64,000 nucleotides of DNA, taken from the NCBI GenBank assembly GCA_028641055.1, contig CM054061.1:55938993-56002992 (forward strand), given 5' to 3'. The notes beneath the pieces are model-generated. The model was not told the DNA's origin. It saw nothing but the letters and a program-made list of their open reading frames with translations, and did not search any database. The translations under genes and the position numbers were made by a program. The stretch is from Alopecurus myosuroides (taxonomy: Eukaryota > Streptophyta > Magnoliopsida > Poales > Poaceae). Every line of letters begins with the position of its first letter. Position 1 is the stretch's first letter. This document shows positions 21,431 through 32,018 of the stretch, piece by piece.

Positions 21431-23428
21431 ATGGACGGTATGTGTTTCGCATCTCTTCTTTTTCGTTTTGGTTGGTTGTTTTTGCTTCTAGATGAAATCT
21501 CACCTAGGGTTTGATCTAGATTCGAGTTCTATCAACTTGTTCATCATGCCAATCCCTACCTAGATGCCATGGATTCGTAGATCTAGTCTAATCACTTACC
21601 AATCTAGACTTATATCCATATCATATCCTTTGTCACTTCCACAATTTCCAGCACTTAGATTAACTCTAGGATCATCTCTGTGGTACCCCTAAATGCTTGG
21701 TACAATTTTAAGTCAAGTTTTCGATTTTTAAGGCATTTTTCTCGAGTCAGATCGAGGAGCCCGGAATAATTCCGGACGATTCCGGACCAGTCGGAATAAT
21801 TCCGGACGATTCTGTCCCAGTCGGAATAATTCCGGGCTCAGCCGGAATAATTCCGGGACTCGGATTAATTCATGGCCCTCCGAAATTTTTCCGGATGCTG
21901 CCAGAATTTCGAAAACTTGCACTGTATCAAACCTTATTGGAGTTCCTTTGTCCTGTTTGGCATATGCACTTATCTTTTGCTATTCCTATGTCCTCTATTC
22001 ACAGGTCCTGGAGCTCGCACTGGTTTGAAGAGGAAGTCCTCTGCTAGGAGGGGTGCTCGCCCTACAAGGGGTCGCACCTCCGGTTCTCGTGGAGGGCAAC
22101 GTGATGATGATCAGACTGAGAGGGTGCCCGAAGGTGATATGAAGTCCTACTCCATCCCTCAGTGGAAGCACTGCAAGAGGAAGAACCCGTACCGCTTTGT
22201 TGAGCCCACTTGTGAGGATCCTCGCTTCTGGACCAACCTTCAGCTAAAGTGTTGGGAGGATTTCTATTCCGTTCATCGTCCTCTTGTCTGTGAGCAGGCT
22301 CAGATTGACATGGGCTTCTATCATAGGCACAAAAATGGTGATCTCCGTCATGTGCATGCTTTCCTGTTGAAGCTGGGATTGATACCTCTTCTGGATATTG
22401 AGTGTGAGTATTTCCCAGACTTGGTTGCTCAGTTCTACTGCACTCTCCACGCCACGGGTGATGCCAGACATACTATGACTTGGATGTGTGGGGAGCAGAA
22501 GATCAAGAGCAACTTGGGTGAGTTTGCCGAGACTCTAGGTTACACGTGGACTGCCACGTATGCTAATCATGGTTGCGAAGTTCATCACAACCCAGAGTTT
22601 GACAACTCAAGCTTGGAGTTCTGCTATCCTCCTGATGCTCAGGGCAAGACTAGGCCCTTCAACTCCAGCATGTACCCCTACTACAACCTGCTGTCCAAGA
22701 TCTTCCGTGCCACCATTGTGATCAAGTCTGGTGACTACTCTGCTATTAGGGCCTTTATGGTGAACCTCATATTCCTCACCAGGCCTCAGAACCAGAGGAG
22801 GATTGACGTGATGGACTTTGTGTACAGTGAGATTTGCATTGGGGTCATGGAGAAGAGGAAGCCTTCTTATGGCCCACTGATTCAGAGGTTCATTAATGCC
22901 AAAGTGGGAATTGAGATCATGGACAACTATGGAGTGGTCAAGGGCAACAAGATGGTTCCTTCTCTCATTCGTGGTGTGGATATTCCGGAGTACACTAGGG
23001 CCAAGTCCAAATCACGTATGGCCACTCCTTCTGCTTCCACGAGTGGTACTTCCGAGCGTCCCTCTAGTGGCATTGCAAAATTCTTCAAGGCAATGTTCGG
23101 TATTTGCAATGACACTAGGGCTATTGCCCATGAGGCTAGGGAGTTGGCCAAGGAGACGCAGCGCATTCAGAACACCGATCGCAGAGCTGCTGGGGTTGCT
23201 TTACGTGAGGAACCTAACTCTCTTGCTGCTGCTGAGCATGTTCCTGTTGAGATGCCTGAGATCCATGATGATGACTTCTACTTCGGGGTGCCTCCAGCTG
23301 ATGTTGATGATGAGGAGATCTCTGATGCGGATGACTTTGATGCTGCTGGGATGGAAGCTCGTGATCATGAAGCTGATGAAGAGGAACATGTTGATGAGCA
23401 CCGTGGAGAAGATGACGACATGGAGTGA
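21431..23428 (+). CDS. Retrotransposon third ORF, spliced, plant transposon-associated domain
   Basis: Proposed exon 1 is 21431-21437 (ATGGACG), the intron 21438-22004 has donor G|GTATGT and acceptor TATTCACAG|GT, and exon 2 is 22005-23428. The join is in phase and gives 476 aa with no stops. The N-terminus is basic (GLKRKSSARRGARPTRGR), like a nuclear signal. The central part (about residues 50-330; DMGFYHRHKNGDLRHVHAFL, DLVAQFYCTLHATGD, MTWMCGEQKIKSNLGEFAETLGY) resembles the putative plant transposon protein domain found in extra ORFs of plant LTR elements. The C-terminus is strongly acidic. No transmembrane segment is present in the spliced form; reading upstream into the intron would add a hydrophobic stretch, which I consider an artefact. 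Function is unknown. Confidence 0.65.
21750..21895 (+). repeat. CCGGAAT palindrome cluster inside the ORF3 intron
   Basis: At least four GGAATAATTCCGG-type palindromes plus half-sites occupy the intron about 110-255 bp before its acceptor. The same words make up the LTR U3 and the internal promoter, so one short motif family is present at three distinct places in the element (four counting both LTRs). Confidence 0.75.
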
Positions 23429-23889
23429 TCTCTTGGGACGTTAGTTGGACTCGTTTTCCCTTTTTGGCGTCTTGATGCCAAAGGGGGAGAAGGAGTCTCC
23501 ATATTAGAATTCCACGGGCTTTGCAAGGGTGGGAGCACGAGTCTTTTACCTTTTGATTTCGATATTATAGGCTTGTGCTCCGTTATCTTTAGTTCGTTTT
23601 CTTCGTTTGCAAACTTATTATTATTTGTGTGGAACCTTGTGACGTAATTGTGTCACCCTACCCGTGGTTATGATACTATGTTCATGCTTGCTATTATCTC
23701 TATTATTATCTATGCATGTTGTATGAACTTGTTTAGATGGTTTGGTGTCTAAAACATAAGGGGAGCAAAGCCTATGAAGTGTGTGCCTCACGACACACAT
23801 CAAGGAAGAACTCCGTCTATTTTTTGGACACCATTTCTTTAGTTCATATTGTTTATCCCCGTGAAATCTTTATGTTGTCATCAAACACC

Positions 23890-23903
23890 AAAAAGGGGGA
23901 GAC
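23890..23903 (+). other. Polypurine tract
   Basis: AAAAAGGGGGAGAC directly abuts the 3' LTR start TGAAAGTG at 23904, the expected plus-strand primer. Confidence 0.88.
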
Positions 23904-25106
23904 TGAAAGTGCATTTTCGATATCTCGTTTGTTTTGTGTGTTTGTTAACAACATAAAGAAATTACTAACCGTATGTGCTATTTTGTCAAAGGATTTGGTC
24001 TTAAATCAGCACGTATACGGTGTCGAAGAAATGCTGAAGAAATCAAAGATCAACGGATTTTTTCTGGCCTGAAAAAGAGCTTCTAAGTGCAGCCAGGAAT
24101 TATTCCGGACCAGCCCGGAATTATTCTGGGCCATTCCGGACCATTCCAGCCACTATGGAAAAATGTTCTGTTGCAATCCGGAATATTCCGGGTGATTCCG
24201 GGTGCCGGAATTATTCGGGGCAATTCCGGACCAATCCGGAGCAGCCCAGAATCATTCCGACTACAACGGGAAAAGTCTTTGTTGCTATCCGGATTGCTCC
24301 GGAATTATTCCGGGCCATTCCGGCCTGGTCGCAAATGGGCAGAAAAACGGCTAGTTTAAGTGAGGGCTACAAATAGAGCCTCTCTTTCTTCCCCAAGGGT
24401 TTTCTTCCCCAAGGGTTAGCTCCTCCAGCATTGAAGACTCCATTGATTGAGCTCACCCACCAAACTAGATCTCCCTCCTCCTCCATCAAAACTTGTTGAA
24501 ACTTCGAGGATTGAAGGAGAAGCCCCGGATCTACATCTTCACCAACCGGTTTTCCATTTCCCCCTCATTAGCTTGAGGGATCTTTGCCTAGGGTTTTCTC
24601 TTGTGGAGAACCTAGGATTCTTCCTACTCTTGGTGATTTGTGATTGTTTGGGAGCCCCCAATTGAGCTGTGGGTGTGTGCCCCAAGCTTGTTTGTAAATG
24701 ACTCGATCCCCGCCACAAAGGGGTTCAATAGTGGAAGGTGAACTAGGCCTTTATGGCGGAGTTCATCGGAGAATAGGGTGAGGCCTTTGTGGCGTTGAGT
24801 AGACCTTCATGGCGAGCTCACACCCCTCCAACGAGACGTACTCCATTAACAAGGGGGAACTCGGGAATACATTGTGTCTCCGCGTCCCCCATCGGTTACC
24901 TCGTTCACTTATCTTTTACTCACTTATACTTGTTGTATTAATTGTTGTACTACTTGTATTTATTGCTATCCTTGTCATATAGGTAAATTCACCTTAGTTG
25001 CACTATCTATAGAATTTACCTTTGTGTCAAGCCTAAATCGAAAGAAAAATTAAAATTGGTCGTAGCACCTATTCACCCCCCTCTAGGTGCCCATACTTTA
25101 CTTTCA
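23904..25106 (+). repeat. 3' LTR of the Copia element
   Basis: 1,203 bp, homologous throughout to 13416-14604. Differences include a repeated TTCTTCCCCAAGGG near 24388-24415, the TATA change to TACAAATA, and scattered substitutions in the CCGGAAT cluster. It ends ACTTTCA and is followed by GCGGC. Confidence 0.92.
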
Positions 25107-25111
25107 GCGGC

Positions 25112-25520
25112 GCTCCATCGAGCTCGCCCACGTCGCATATGATCCATCTGTCTTGCAATGTCGATCCTCTCCTATCCTCATTGTCTTGTGCCAATGCTCT
25201 ATTTGGATAAAATTGTTGAGGAACCATGGGAGGACAAGGTCAAGCATGAATCTGAGGTTCCGATCGAGCATCGTGAGGAGCGATCCGTGGGAGAAGAGGT
25301 AGAGGCCAAGGACAGGTACAAGATGAAGGCGTCACTGCCCGAGCACAAGGAGTTCCTTCGTAAGTTCGTGCCGCAAAAGTGCGATTGCAGCCGTAGCACC
25401 CCCATAGACTAGGCATCCATGGCCATAGTTCCAACGACACAACCCTAAACATGGATGATCAGGAGGTAAACACTCTCGTAAGGAATGGTTCCCTTGGAAG
25501 GAAGGGGACTTGAGCTACTC
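25112..25520. other. Host segment right of the Copia insertion
   Basis: A frame at 25158-25412 reads a charged segment (EEPWEDKVKHESEVPIEHREE and so on) that might be a fragment of a coding exon, but I do not recognise it and no splice sites or homologous blocks are evident. Confidence 0.25.
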
Positions 25521-25550
25521 GCTTTTCCTTCTTATTGCGAAGAGGGAAGA

Positions 25551-25983
25551 AGATGGGCGAGCGAGTGCGGTGTGGTTCGCTAACGCAACCTTCTGTCCGA
25601 CTCGGACTCGACAAAATTTACCATTGCAAAGTGTTGTGTTGAAAATCATTCTTCTAACTGAAATAAAGTAAGGTTAGCAAAAGAAAGCTAGTTTTTCCCC
25701 CTCTCCTAAACATGGAGTAAAATCAAGCTAGAATAATAATTAAAATACGAGAGCAGCAGAAGTAAGGGGGGCTTGGCCTACTCAATTGGAGATGGGCGAG
25801 CGAGTGCGGTGTGGTGCGGTTATGAAACCTTGTGCCCGGCTCGGACTCAACAAACGTTTACCATTGCAAAGTGTTGTGTTTGAAAATAAAAAATAAGTTT
25901 AGCAAATGAAAGGCACTTTTGCCCCCTCTCCTAAACATGGAGGAAAATCAAGCTAGAAAAAAAACGAGAGCAGCAGGAGGAAG
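25551..25983 (+). repeat. Tandem direct repeat, two units of about 200-240 bp
   Basis: Unit 1 (about 25551-25770) and unit 2 (about 25792-25983) share GATGGGCGAGCGAGTGCGG, GGCTCGGACTC-like text, TTTACCATTGCAAAGTGTTG, CCCCCTCTCCTAAACATGGA, AAAATCAAGCTAGAA and ACGAGAGCAGCAG. They differ by indels of 2-25 bp. No ORF is conserved between them. Confidence 0.85.
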
Positions 25984-26328
25984 GTCCTGCGCCTTGAGCT
26001 CTAGGCCCGCGCACTAATCTGAAGAGCCAGGAGCTTGTACTCATGACGTCGCCGGGAGCGCCCACTGACGACCGTGGGCTGCTAACCAGCTGGGTGTTCC
26101 CAAGCTAGAATGAATTTTTCGCCAAAAGTCTTATAGCAATAGACCAGTAGTAAAAACTAATCGTGGTTTAAGAGCAGATTATACTACATACTGAACGGAT
26201 CCAAAGTAATAACATGAGTGTTTTTCCCCAGTACTTGTTGAGTTCTCCATTTAACTAACGCAAGTTTAAAGAATACTTATTCTATTCCATAATGTAAGAC
26301 GTTTAGGCAAACTGGAACAGAGGAAGTA

Positions 26329-26408
26329 CTCACTCCATCCTAAAATGTAACCATTTTTAGCAAACTATTTTAACTCGCTAAAAAGTCTTATATTTTCGAA
26401 CGAAGTAG
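26329..26408. mobile_element. Short Stowaway-like MITE
   Basis: About 80 bp flanked by TA on both sides. The left tip CTCACTCCATCCTAAAATG and the right tip AATATAAGACTTTTTAGCGAG (read inward, approximately) are degenerate versions of the CTCCCTCCG-type end. It ends 7 bp before the next DNA transposon. Confidence 0.5.
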
Positions 26409-26961
26409 TATATAAGGGCATCTCCAGTCGACCCCCCCCCCCCCCCCCCCCGAGCCCCCCAAGCGGCCTTTTTAGCGCCGAAAGCGACGAATAACGCCAT
26501 TTTTGCACCAGCCGGCCCCCAGAAGTCCAAATAGCGCCGAAACGGCGCTATTTCTCGCCGCGGCACCCAGGCGAACCCAGCCCGCTGGGTTCGGCTTGGG
26601 GGGGCGAAAAGGCGCGTGATCAGCGACACGTGGGAAAACCACGGGAACAGAAACACCCGCCTGTGATCTTCTTCTCGGTTCCCGCGTCGGTCAAAGGCTG
26701 CCGGCGTTTTTGGCGTGGCGGGCAGCCAGTGCATGCGCCCGTTCAAAGGCTGCCGGAGTAATGGCGTGGCGGCCGGCAGCGACGGCAAGTGGCGCAGTAA
26801 ATGCTCCGCCAGGGCTACAAAAGGCCGCTCGCCACCCTCCCATTCTTCCTCCTCGCCGCTCTCCCCGTTCTTTCTCCTCGCCGCTCTCCCCGTTCTTCCC
26901 TCCTCGCCGGAGATGTCGAGCTACGATGAAGCCGCCGCCGCCAACGGCTGGCGCCGCCGCC

Positions 26962-29900
26962 TGTAACACCTGGGGTGTTACCTTTGGTAGAAAGTGTTTG
27001 TTTCCTTTTGCTTTGCATCACATGCATCACATGAGCATTGCATTCTGTTTTCAAAACAAATCAAAATTCAAAACAATTTAAACTTTCACCCCTTGCTCAA
27101 AAATTTCCAATTTTCAAACTTGCAAAACTAAATCACTCCTTTGTTTTTCAATAATTTGAAGTTGTTTTAATCCAATTGCTTGTTAATAAAATTTTCCCTG
27201 TTATCAAAACCCTAATGGAAAAAATTAAATTTCAAATCATTTTCAATCATAATGGGCATGATCCAATTATGGTTCAAACCACTAAAATTTTGCAAACAAT
27301 TAAAATTCAATAATTGTTTTATTAAGTGTTGAGTTCATTGAATAAAAATTGATTGAAAATCAACTCCTTATGATTACTAATGGAAATTCAAATCCCAATT
27401 TAAAAAGTCCCATTAATAATTCAAAGTTTGAACCACAATGCTAACATTTGCTTTTAATTATAGTTTGCAACTTAATAAAATCAACTATCAAGTAAATACC
27501 CCAAACTCTATGGAAAAAAAATTCACTTAACAACTTAAATTCCAATTAAGCTTTCAAACTTGTGCAATAATGATAGCTTTTGCTTTCTTTTCTGTTTTAA
27601 AAATTAATAAAAATAGTTCATAACATAAACCACCCCAAAACCCCTATCCTTTCTCTCTCTCCCTTTTATTTCTTTTTACAAAAAAAAAATCAAAAGGAAA
27701 ATCTCAAAGGAGAGGGAACCAGCCCAACCCCTTTCTTTCCTTCCCCCCAAGCCCATCCCACTTCTGGCCCATACCCCCTCTCTGTTTTGTCTTCTTCCTC
27801 GCGATGTCGTCATCTTCAGTACGAACGGCCACAGCACCCTCCGATCACCTCCTCCCCCCCCTCCGGATGCTGCCGTACAAGCTCACCCACCACGATAAAA
27901 CAAGCCTAGCCTCCCCCCTCGCTAACCCTAGAACCCTAGCGCCGCCAATTTTTCTCCTTTCTTCCTTCCTTCCTTCTGAACCCTGAACCGCACCACAACC
28001 TCCTGTCCACCGTCAGACATCGCCGCCGCCCCGACCACCACGGTCACCTCGAGTCTGCCCCGTGGTGGGGAATGGAATCGCCGCGATCCAGGCTCCCTCC
28101 TCGTGTCCAGGGAGGGACACGAGGCGCACCCGTTCCGCCGCCCCGCTACCACGAAGCCGTCGCCTCCAGTCCGCCGGCTACCACCCCGACGCCACCATCC
28201 CCGCCTCCTGTTTCTGCGAGCAGCGCAGGTGACCATCCCCTTCCCCTCCTCCTGCTCCCATAGCCACTCACCAGCACCCTGCACATCACCAACCCGTCGC
28301 TCGCCGCGGTCAGTCGCTGCCTCGCCGCCGTTTATTCTTTCCGTCAGAGAACTGCAGGTTTTTTTGGGTTCAGTTAAGCCACGCACGGAGTACGCCCCAC
28401 GCTCGCTCACACCCGATGCAGAAACACACGCCTCGATGCACAGCGACCCACGCGCAGCGAGCGGCACAGCAGATCGCCGGCGGGCGCTGTTGCTCCGTCC
28501 GGTTTCAGTACGCACGAACTGCACGGGATTCAGTTAAAAGTTCAGTAACAATCCCGCGAGTGCACCTCAAACCCCCACCCTACCTGTACCTGTTAACGAA
28601 CCGCAAGCCAGCGCACTGGCTAGCACCCCTGGCGCGCGCCCCCTAGGTCCCGAGATCGATCCCTCTCGGCCGCGCCAAGGGGCCCTTTTTTTCCATTTTC
28701 TTCCGCGAGCCCGGCCCCACCCGTCATACGCTCCCTGTGCCACCTCAGCTGCCACCCACGCACAGTCAGCGCCACCATGGCGTGGACCCACTGGTCATCC
28801 AGTGCGAGTAGCCAAGCCACGGTGCCAAAAAAAAATTCTACCCCCTGTTTTTTTTTCTTTTTTTCAGAAGTGTTTAATAACCCAAAAATTCAAATAGCTA
28901 TAACTTTTAATTTATAAATCCAAATCACACAAACTTTATATGTATCCCACTCCAAATTTCCTGTACTTTCCAACTATGCCATTTGTTCCCTGTTTTGAAA
29001 CTTCAAAATGCAATTTAAATTTGAATTCAAACAAATCAATTGCAAATTTCTAAATTCAATAACTAATTCATTATTAATCCAATAAATGCAAATAAAATAT
29101 GTTTTCCATAGCATTTTGCATAACCTTTTCAAATATAATTTTTGTTTCCTGTTTTGAATAATTAAAATTGCCTAAATAATTTAATACTTGTTTAATTCAT
29201 TTAAACTTGATAAAATCATAACTTGCTCACAATAAAATAATTTTGAACATGCAAAATATGTTTTCAAACCATCAAAGTGTGAACTTTTCAAATGTGAGTT
29301 TGAATTTATGCTTTGAACAAATAAAAATTCAATTAAATTCAAACTTGTTTTAAATTCATTTAAAACTTGTTTAATATTGTTTAATTCATAATTAAATTAC
29401 CCTAATTCCAATTTCAATATTTGAAACATGGAATCCACCCAAAATTTTGTGTTCTAATCAAATATGAACTTTGTTATCTGTTTTGAACAATTTAACTTGC
29501 TGAAAACAACAATTGTTTGTGTGACACTCTTAAGGAACCAAAATTTTCTAACTTAATAAATAAATTTCTAAAATTGGTAAACCTTAATTTCCAACTGGTT
29601 CTATTGTTGTTATTTTGTTGATTTCCTCATCCATGCATCATGCTAATCCACCCTCACCTGTTGATTAGTAGGAAAACAATTGTTTCAACCATAATTCATG
29701 GGCTTTTCATATGCAACTCAAATTGCATATGGGTCCATTAAAATCTGTTTATCCTGTCAACTAGTTTACCTTGATGCATCTTTAAACCTGTCATGCATCC
29801 ATATCTTGATCATGCTGGATCTTTTGCCGTAGTAGTAATTGTTGCATCCGGTGTTTGTTCGAGGTTCGTTGCTTCTTCCCGGATAGGACGTTGAGTTGAT

Positions 29901-31517
29901 GTGAGCAACGACAAGTTCTGCTACCTTGCGTGATCTCAGGCAAGTATACTCACTTGCTGCCAAATGGATGCCTTTCATCACTTGTTACCGATACTCTCCG
30001 TTGTTCTGTTCTGCTAGCCTTAGTAGTAGTTGTTTCTGTTACGAACCTATCACATGAATCCTTTAACCCTGATATTGCCTCACCTCCACACCTATAACCA
30101 TTGCTTGTGCCCGTGTCTTACTAGCATGATTAGGTTGTTTTGCTCGAGTCTGTTACCCGTTACTTTCTGTTATTACTTCATTATGTTCTGGGGGCTCGAT
30201 GTTTAATCAATCAATCATGCTAATGTTACTATTAATAATAATTTGATGATAAGGCACCGGCAGGAGGCCCTTTGTGGTTTTGAGGCCTGCTAGTGTCGAC
30301 CCTAATAGGAAAAGGGTCTTGTCTACTGATCCATGATGAGCGCACTACCCGCATGTGGGAAGCGAGTATGGGCGCCCCCCTCAATTTGACTCGATTCGCA
30401 TCTCGTCCAAATCGCCTCATTTAGTCTGCATGCATGATCTTGCGAGCCCTTGGATCCCGGGTGGAACTTTCGTAGTCGGCATATAGGAGGACACATTCTT
30501 AGAGTGCTATGAGGGTCCATTTTCTTCTGGGCTCGATTAGCCGTGCGCCTAAGGTGCTTTGGGCTTGATGCGAAGAAGAGTTGAGTTGTGTAGAGTACCT
30601 CGCTTGGTGGGTTAGCTCCCCATCTGGCGGGTTATTCTTGCGTGTACGGCCAAATTGGTGCAACCCTGCAGGGATAATCTTCTCGAGAAGCCGTGTTTTC
30701 CGCGGTTATGGATTACTTGGTGAAAGTACTGGCTAACAAGTACTCAGGACAACTTAAACCTAATGATAACAATCCTTCACCCAATGATTATCAACTTGAC
30801 TAGTAATAGGCTTATTGACACAATAATCTGAACCATCATTATTTCAACTGTGTGAGTTATCCTCGGATTGCTTCTTTGGATAAAGGGGCGAGATCCAGGA
30901 TGGGTTTGTTTGGATTTACTTTCAGTTGGTTACGATACTCGATCTTATCTTCTTTCTGTTAGCCGGAAGTTGTAGTATCTCTCTGTAGTTGGTTAGTGCA
31001 GCCTGCTGTCGCTTATTTGCAATAACCCCTTCCTTTCCGTTGATCCTAAAGTATTTGTATCTTGTGATGACTGGCTACGCCGGTAACTTGTGAGTATGGG
31101 TTTTATCCCCCTTGCCAGTACTTAACCGTACTGACCCACGAATCTCTTTCGTGGCTGCATATTCAATATTGCAGTCAACAGGTTTGAAGTCTGACGACGT
31201 TAGCTTGGGAATCCCTCCGGCTTGGCCTGGGCAGGGATTGGACGCTCTCGGTTATCTTCAGGACTCTTAGTCCAATTTGGATCTTGTCCGTAGCCGGACG
31301 CTATGTTGTTTCTTCCGCTGTTATTTGGATCTTTGTAATGTATCAGTTGTAACCCTGGCTTATTTGAGTCATCTTGTATCTATTTGTTTCTGTTGTAATT
31401 GTGGAATATTCGTGACTATGGTAATGATTATCACAAGTGGCAACCTGGAATCGGTTATTATGTGGATTTTGGCGGGAATGCTGAAATCTGCATAGTGCCC
31501 GATCTCGGGGCGTCACA
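26962..31517 (+). repeat. 5' LTR of the LARD-like element
   Basis: The tip forms a near-perfect hairpin, TAACACC-TGGG-GTGTTA. About 27040-27620 and 28850-29600 are AT-rich, separated by a GC-rich block (27720-28800) with C-rich ORFs on both strands that look like low-complexity reading, not genes. The 198-codon minus-strand frame at 27928-28524 is repeated in the other LTR and lacks any known domain. Confidence 0.92.
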
Positions 31518-31520
31518 AAA

Positions 31521-31532
31521 TGGTATCAGAGC
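31521..31532 (+). other. Primer binding site of the LARD-like element
   Basis: TGGTATCAGAGC starts three bases after the 5' LTR, an exact initiator Met tRNA complement. Confidence 0.9.
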
Positions 31533-31876
31533 CCAGGTTCCGATTCCCGAGATTGTTTCGATACGAATGGTTATCGAAGCAACGGGTCCGCAAAGCCTGT
31601 AGGATAACCTAGCTAACGATCGTTGTTTCTAAAGTGTCACAAACTATTTCTGCTAAACTATTTTGAAAAACATCTCAATAGGATTCCTGTTTTTCTCCTT
31701 ATCCCTATTCTGTTTCCCCTCCCATCTCATTTGTTTTGGAGTCTTCCCCCTTGTCTATCTTTCAAAGTGTTAGGATCCCACGTGGGTGGACGTTTTCTGA
31801 GCCCTTAACCTAATAGGTTCGATCATCAGAAGGTTCCTGGTGGAAGAACATCGTCATCAGCCCGAGCAAGAAATCT

Positions 31877-32018
31877 CTTGTTAGTGGTGTCGAGAAACCC
31901 TTGTTAGTGGTGTCGAGGGGATCAACTGGAAGCATGGAGAATCGATAGTCGAACTTCTTTCCCCTCCCGGGTTAGCAGGTGGATTGCGAGGGCGCAATCC
32001 CTTGTTAGTGGTGTCGTC
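31877..32018 (+). repeat. Three 18 bp repeats at the end of the internal region
   Basis: CTTGTTAGTGGTGTCGAG occurs at 31877 and about 31900, and as CTTGTTAGTGGTGTCGTC at 32001-32018, where it directly abuts the 3' LTR. No polypurine tract is visible where one is expected. Confidence 0.85.

Larger units (their letters stand above)
13416..25106 (+). mobile_element. Complete Copia LTR retrotransposon with an extra ORF, SIRE/Maximus-like
   Basis: 11,691 bp bounded by the perfect 5 bp target duplication GCGGC (13411-13415 and 25107-25111). LTRs are 13416-14604 and 23904-25106, with TGAAAGT at the left tip and ACTTTCA at the right tip; the 5' copy has ACTTTGA. Order: LTR, iMet primer site (14607), gag, protease, integrase, RT, RNase H, then a 2.8 kb region with a third ORF, a polypurine tract (about 23889-23903) and the 3' LTR. 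Integrase precedes RT, which defines Copia (Pseudoviridae type). Large size, long gag with a coiled-coil tail, extra 3' ORF and several AAAGGGGGAG tracts fit the SIRE/Maximus lineage. Gag-pol is broken; ORF3 is open. Confidence 0.93.

Noticed and set aside
21872..22004. Reading ORF3 from the ATG at 21872 with a hydrophobic N-terminus, as an envelope-like signal or anchor
   Set aside because: A consensus acceptor at 22004 joins in phase to the mini-exon at 21431, and the hydrophobic part reads through a pyrimidine-rich tract typical of intron ends.
22896..23444. 182-codon frame overlapping ORF3
   Set aside because: Shadow frame of ORF3 with Met/Leu/Ser bias produced by its GATGATG-rich acidic codons.
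27928..28524. 198-codon minus-strand ORF, repeated at 32983-33579
   Set aside because: It lies in both LTR copies, is Arg/Gly-rich with no domain, and overlaps a plus-strand ORF of similar length. GC-rich, stop-poor sequence explains it.
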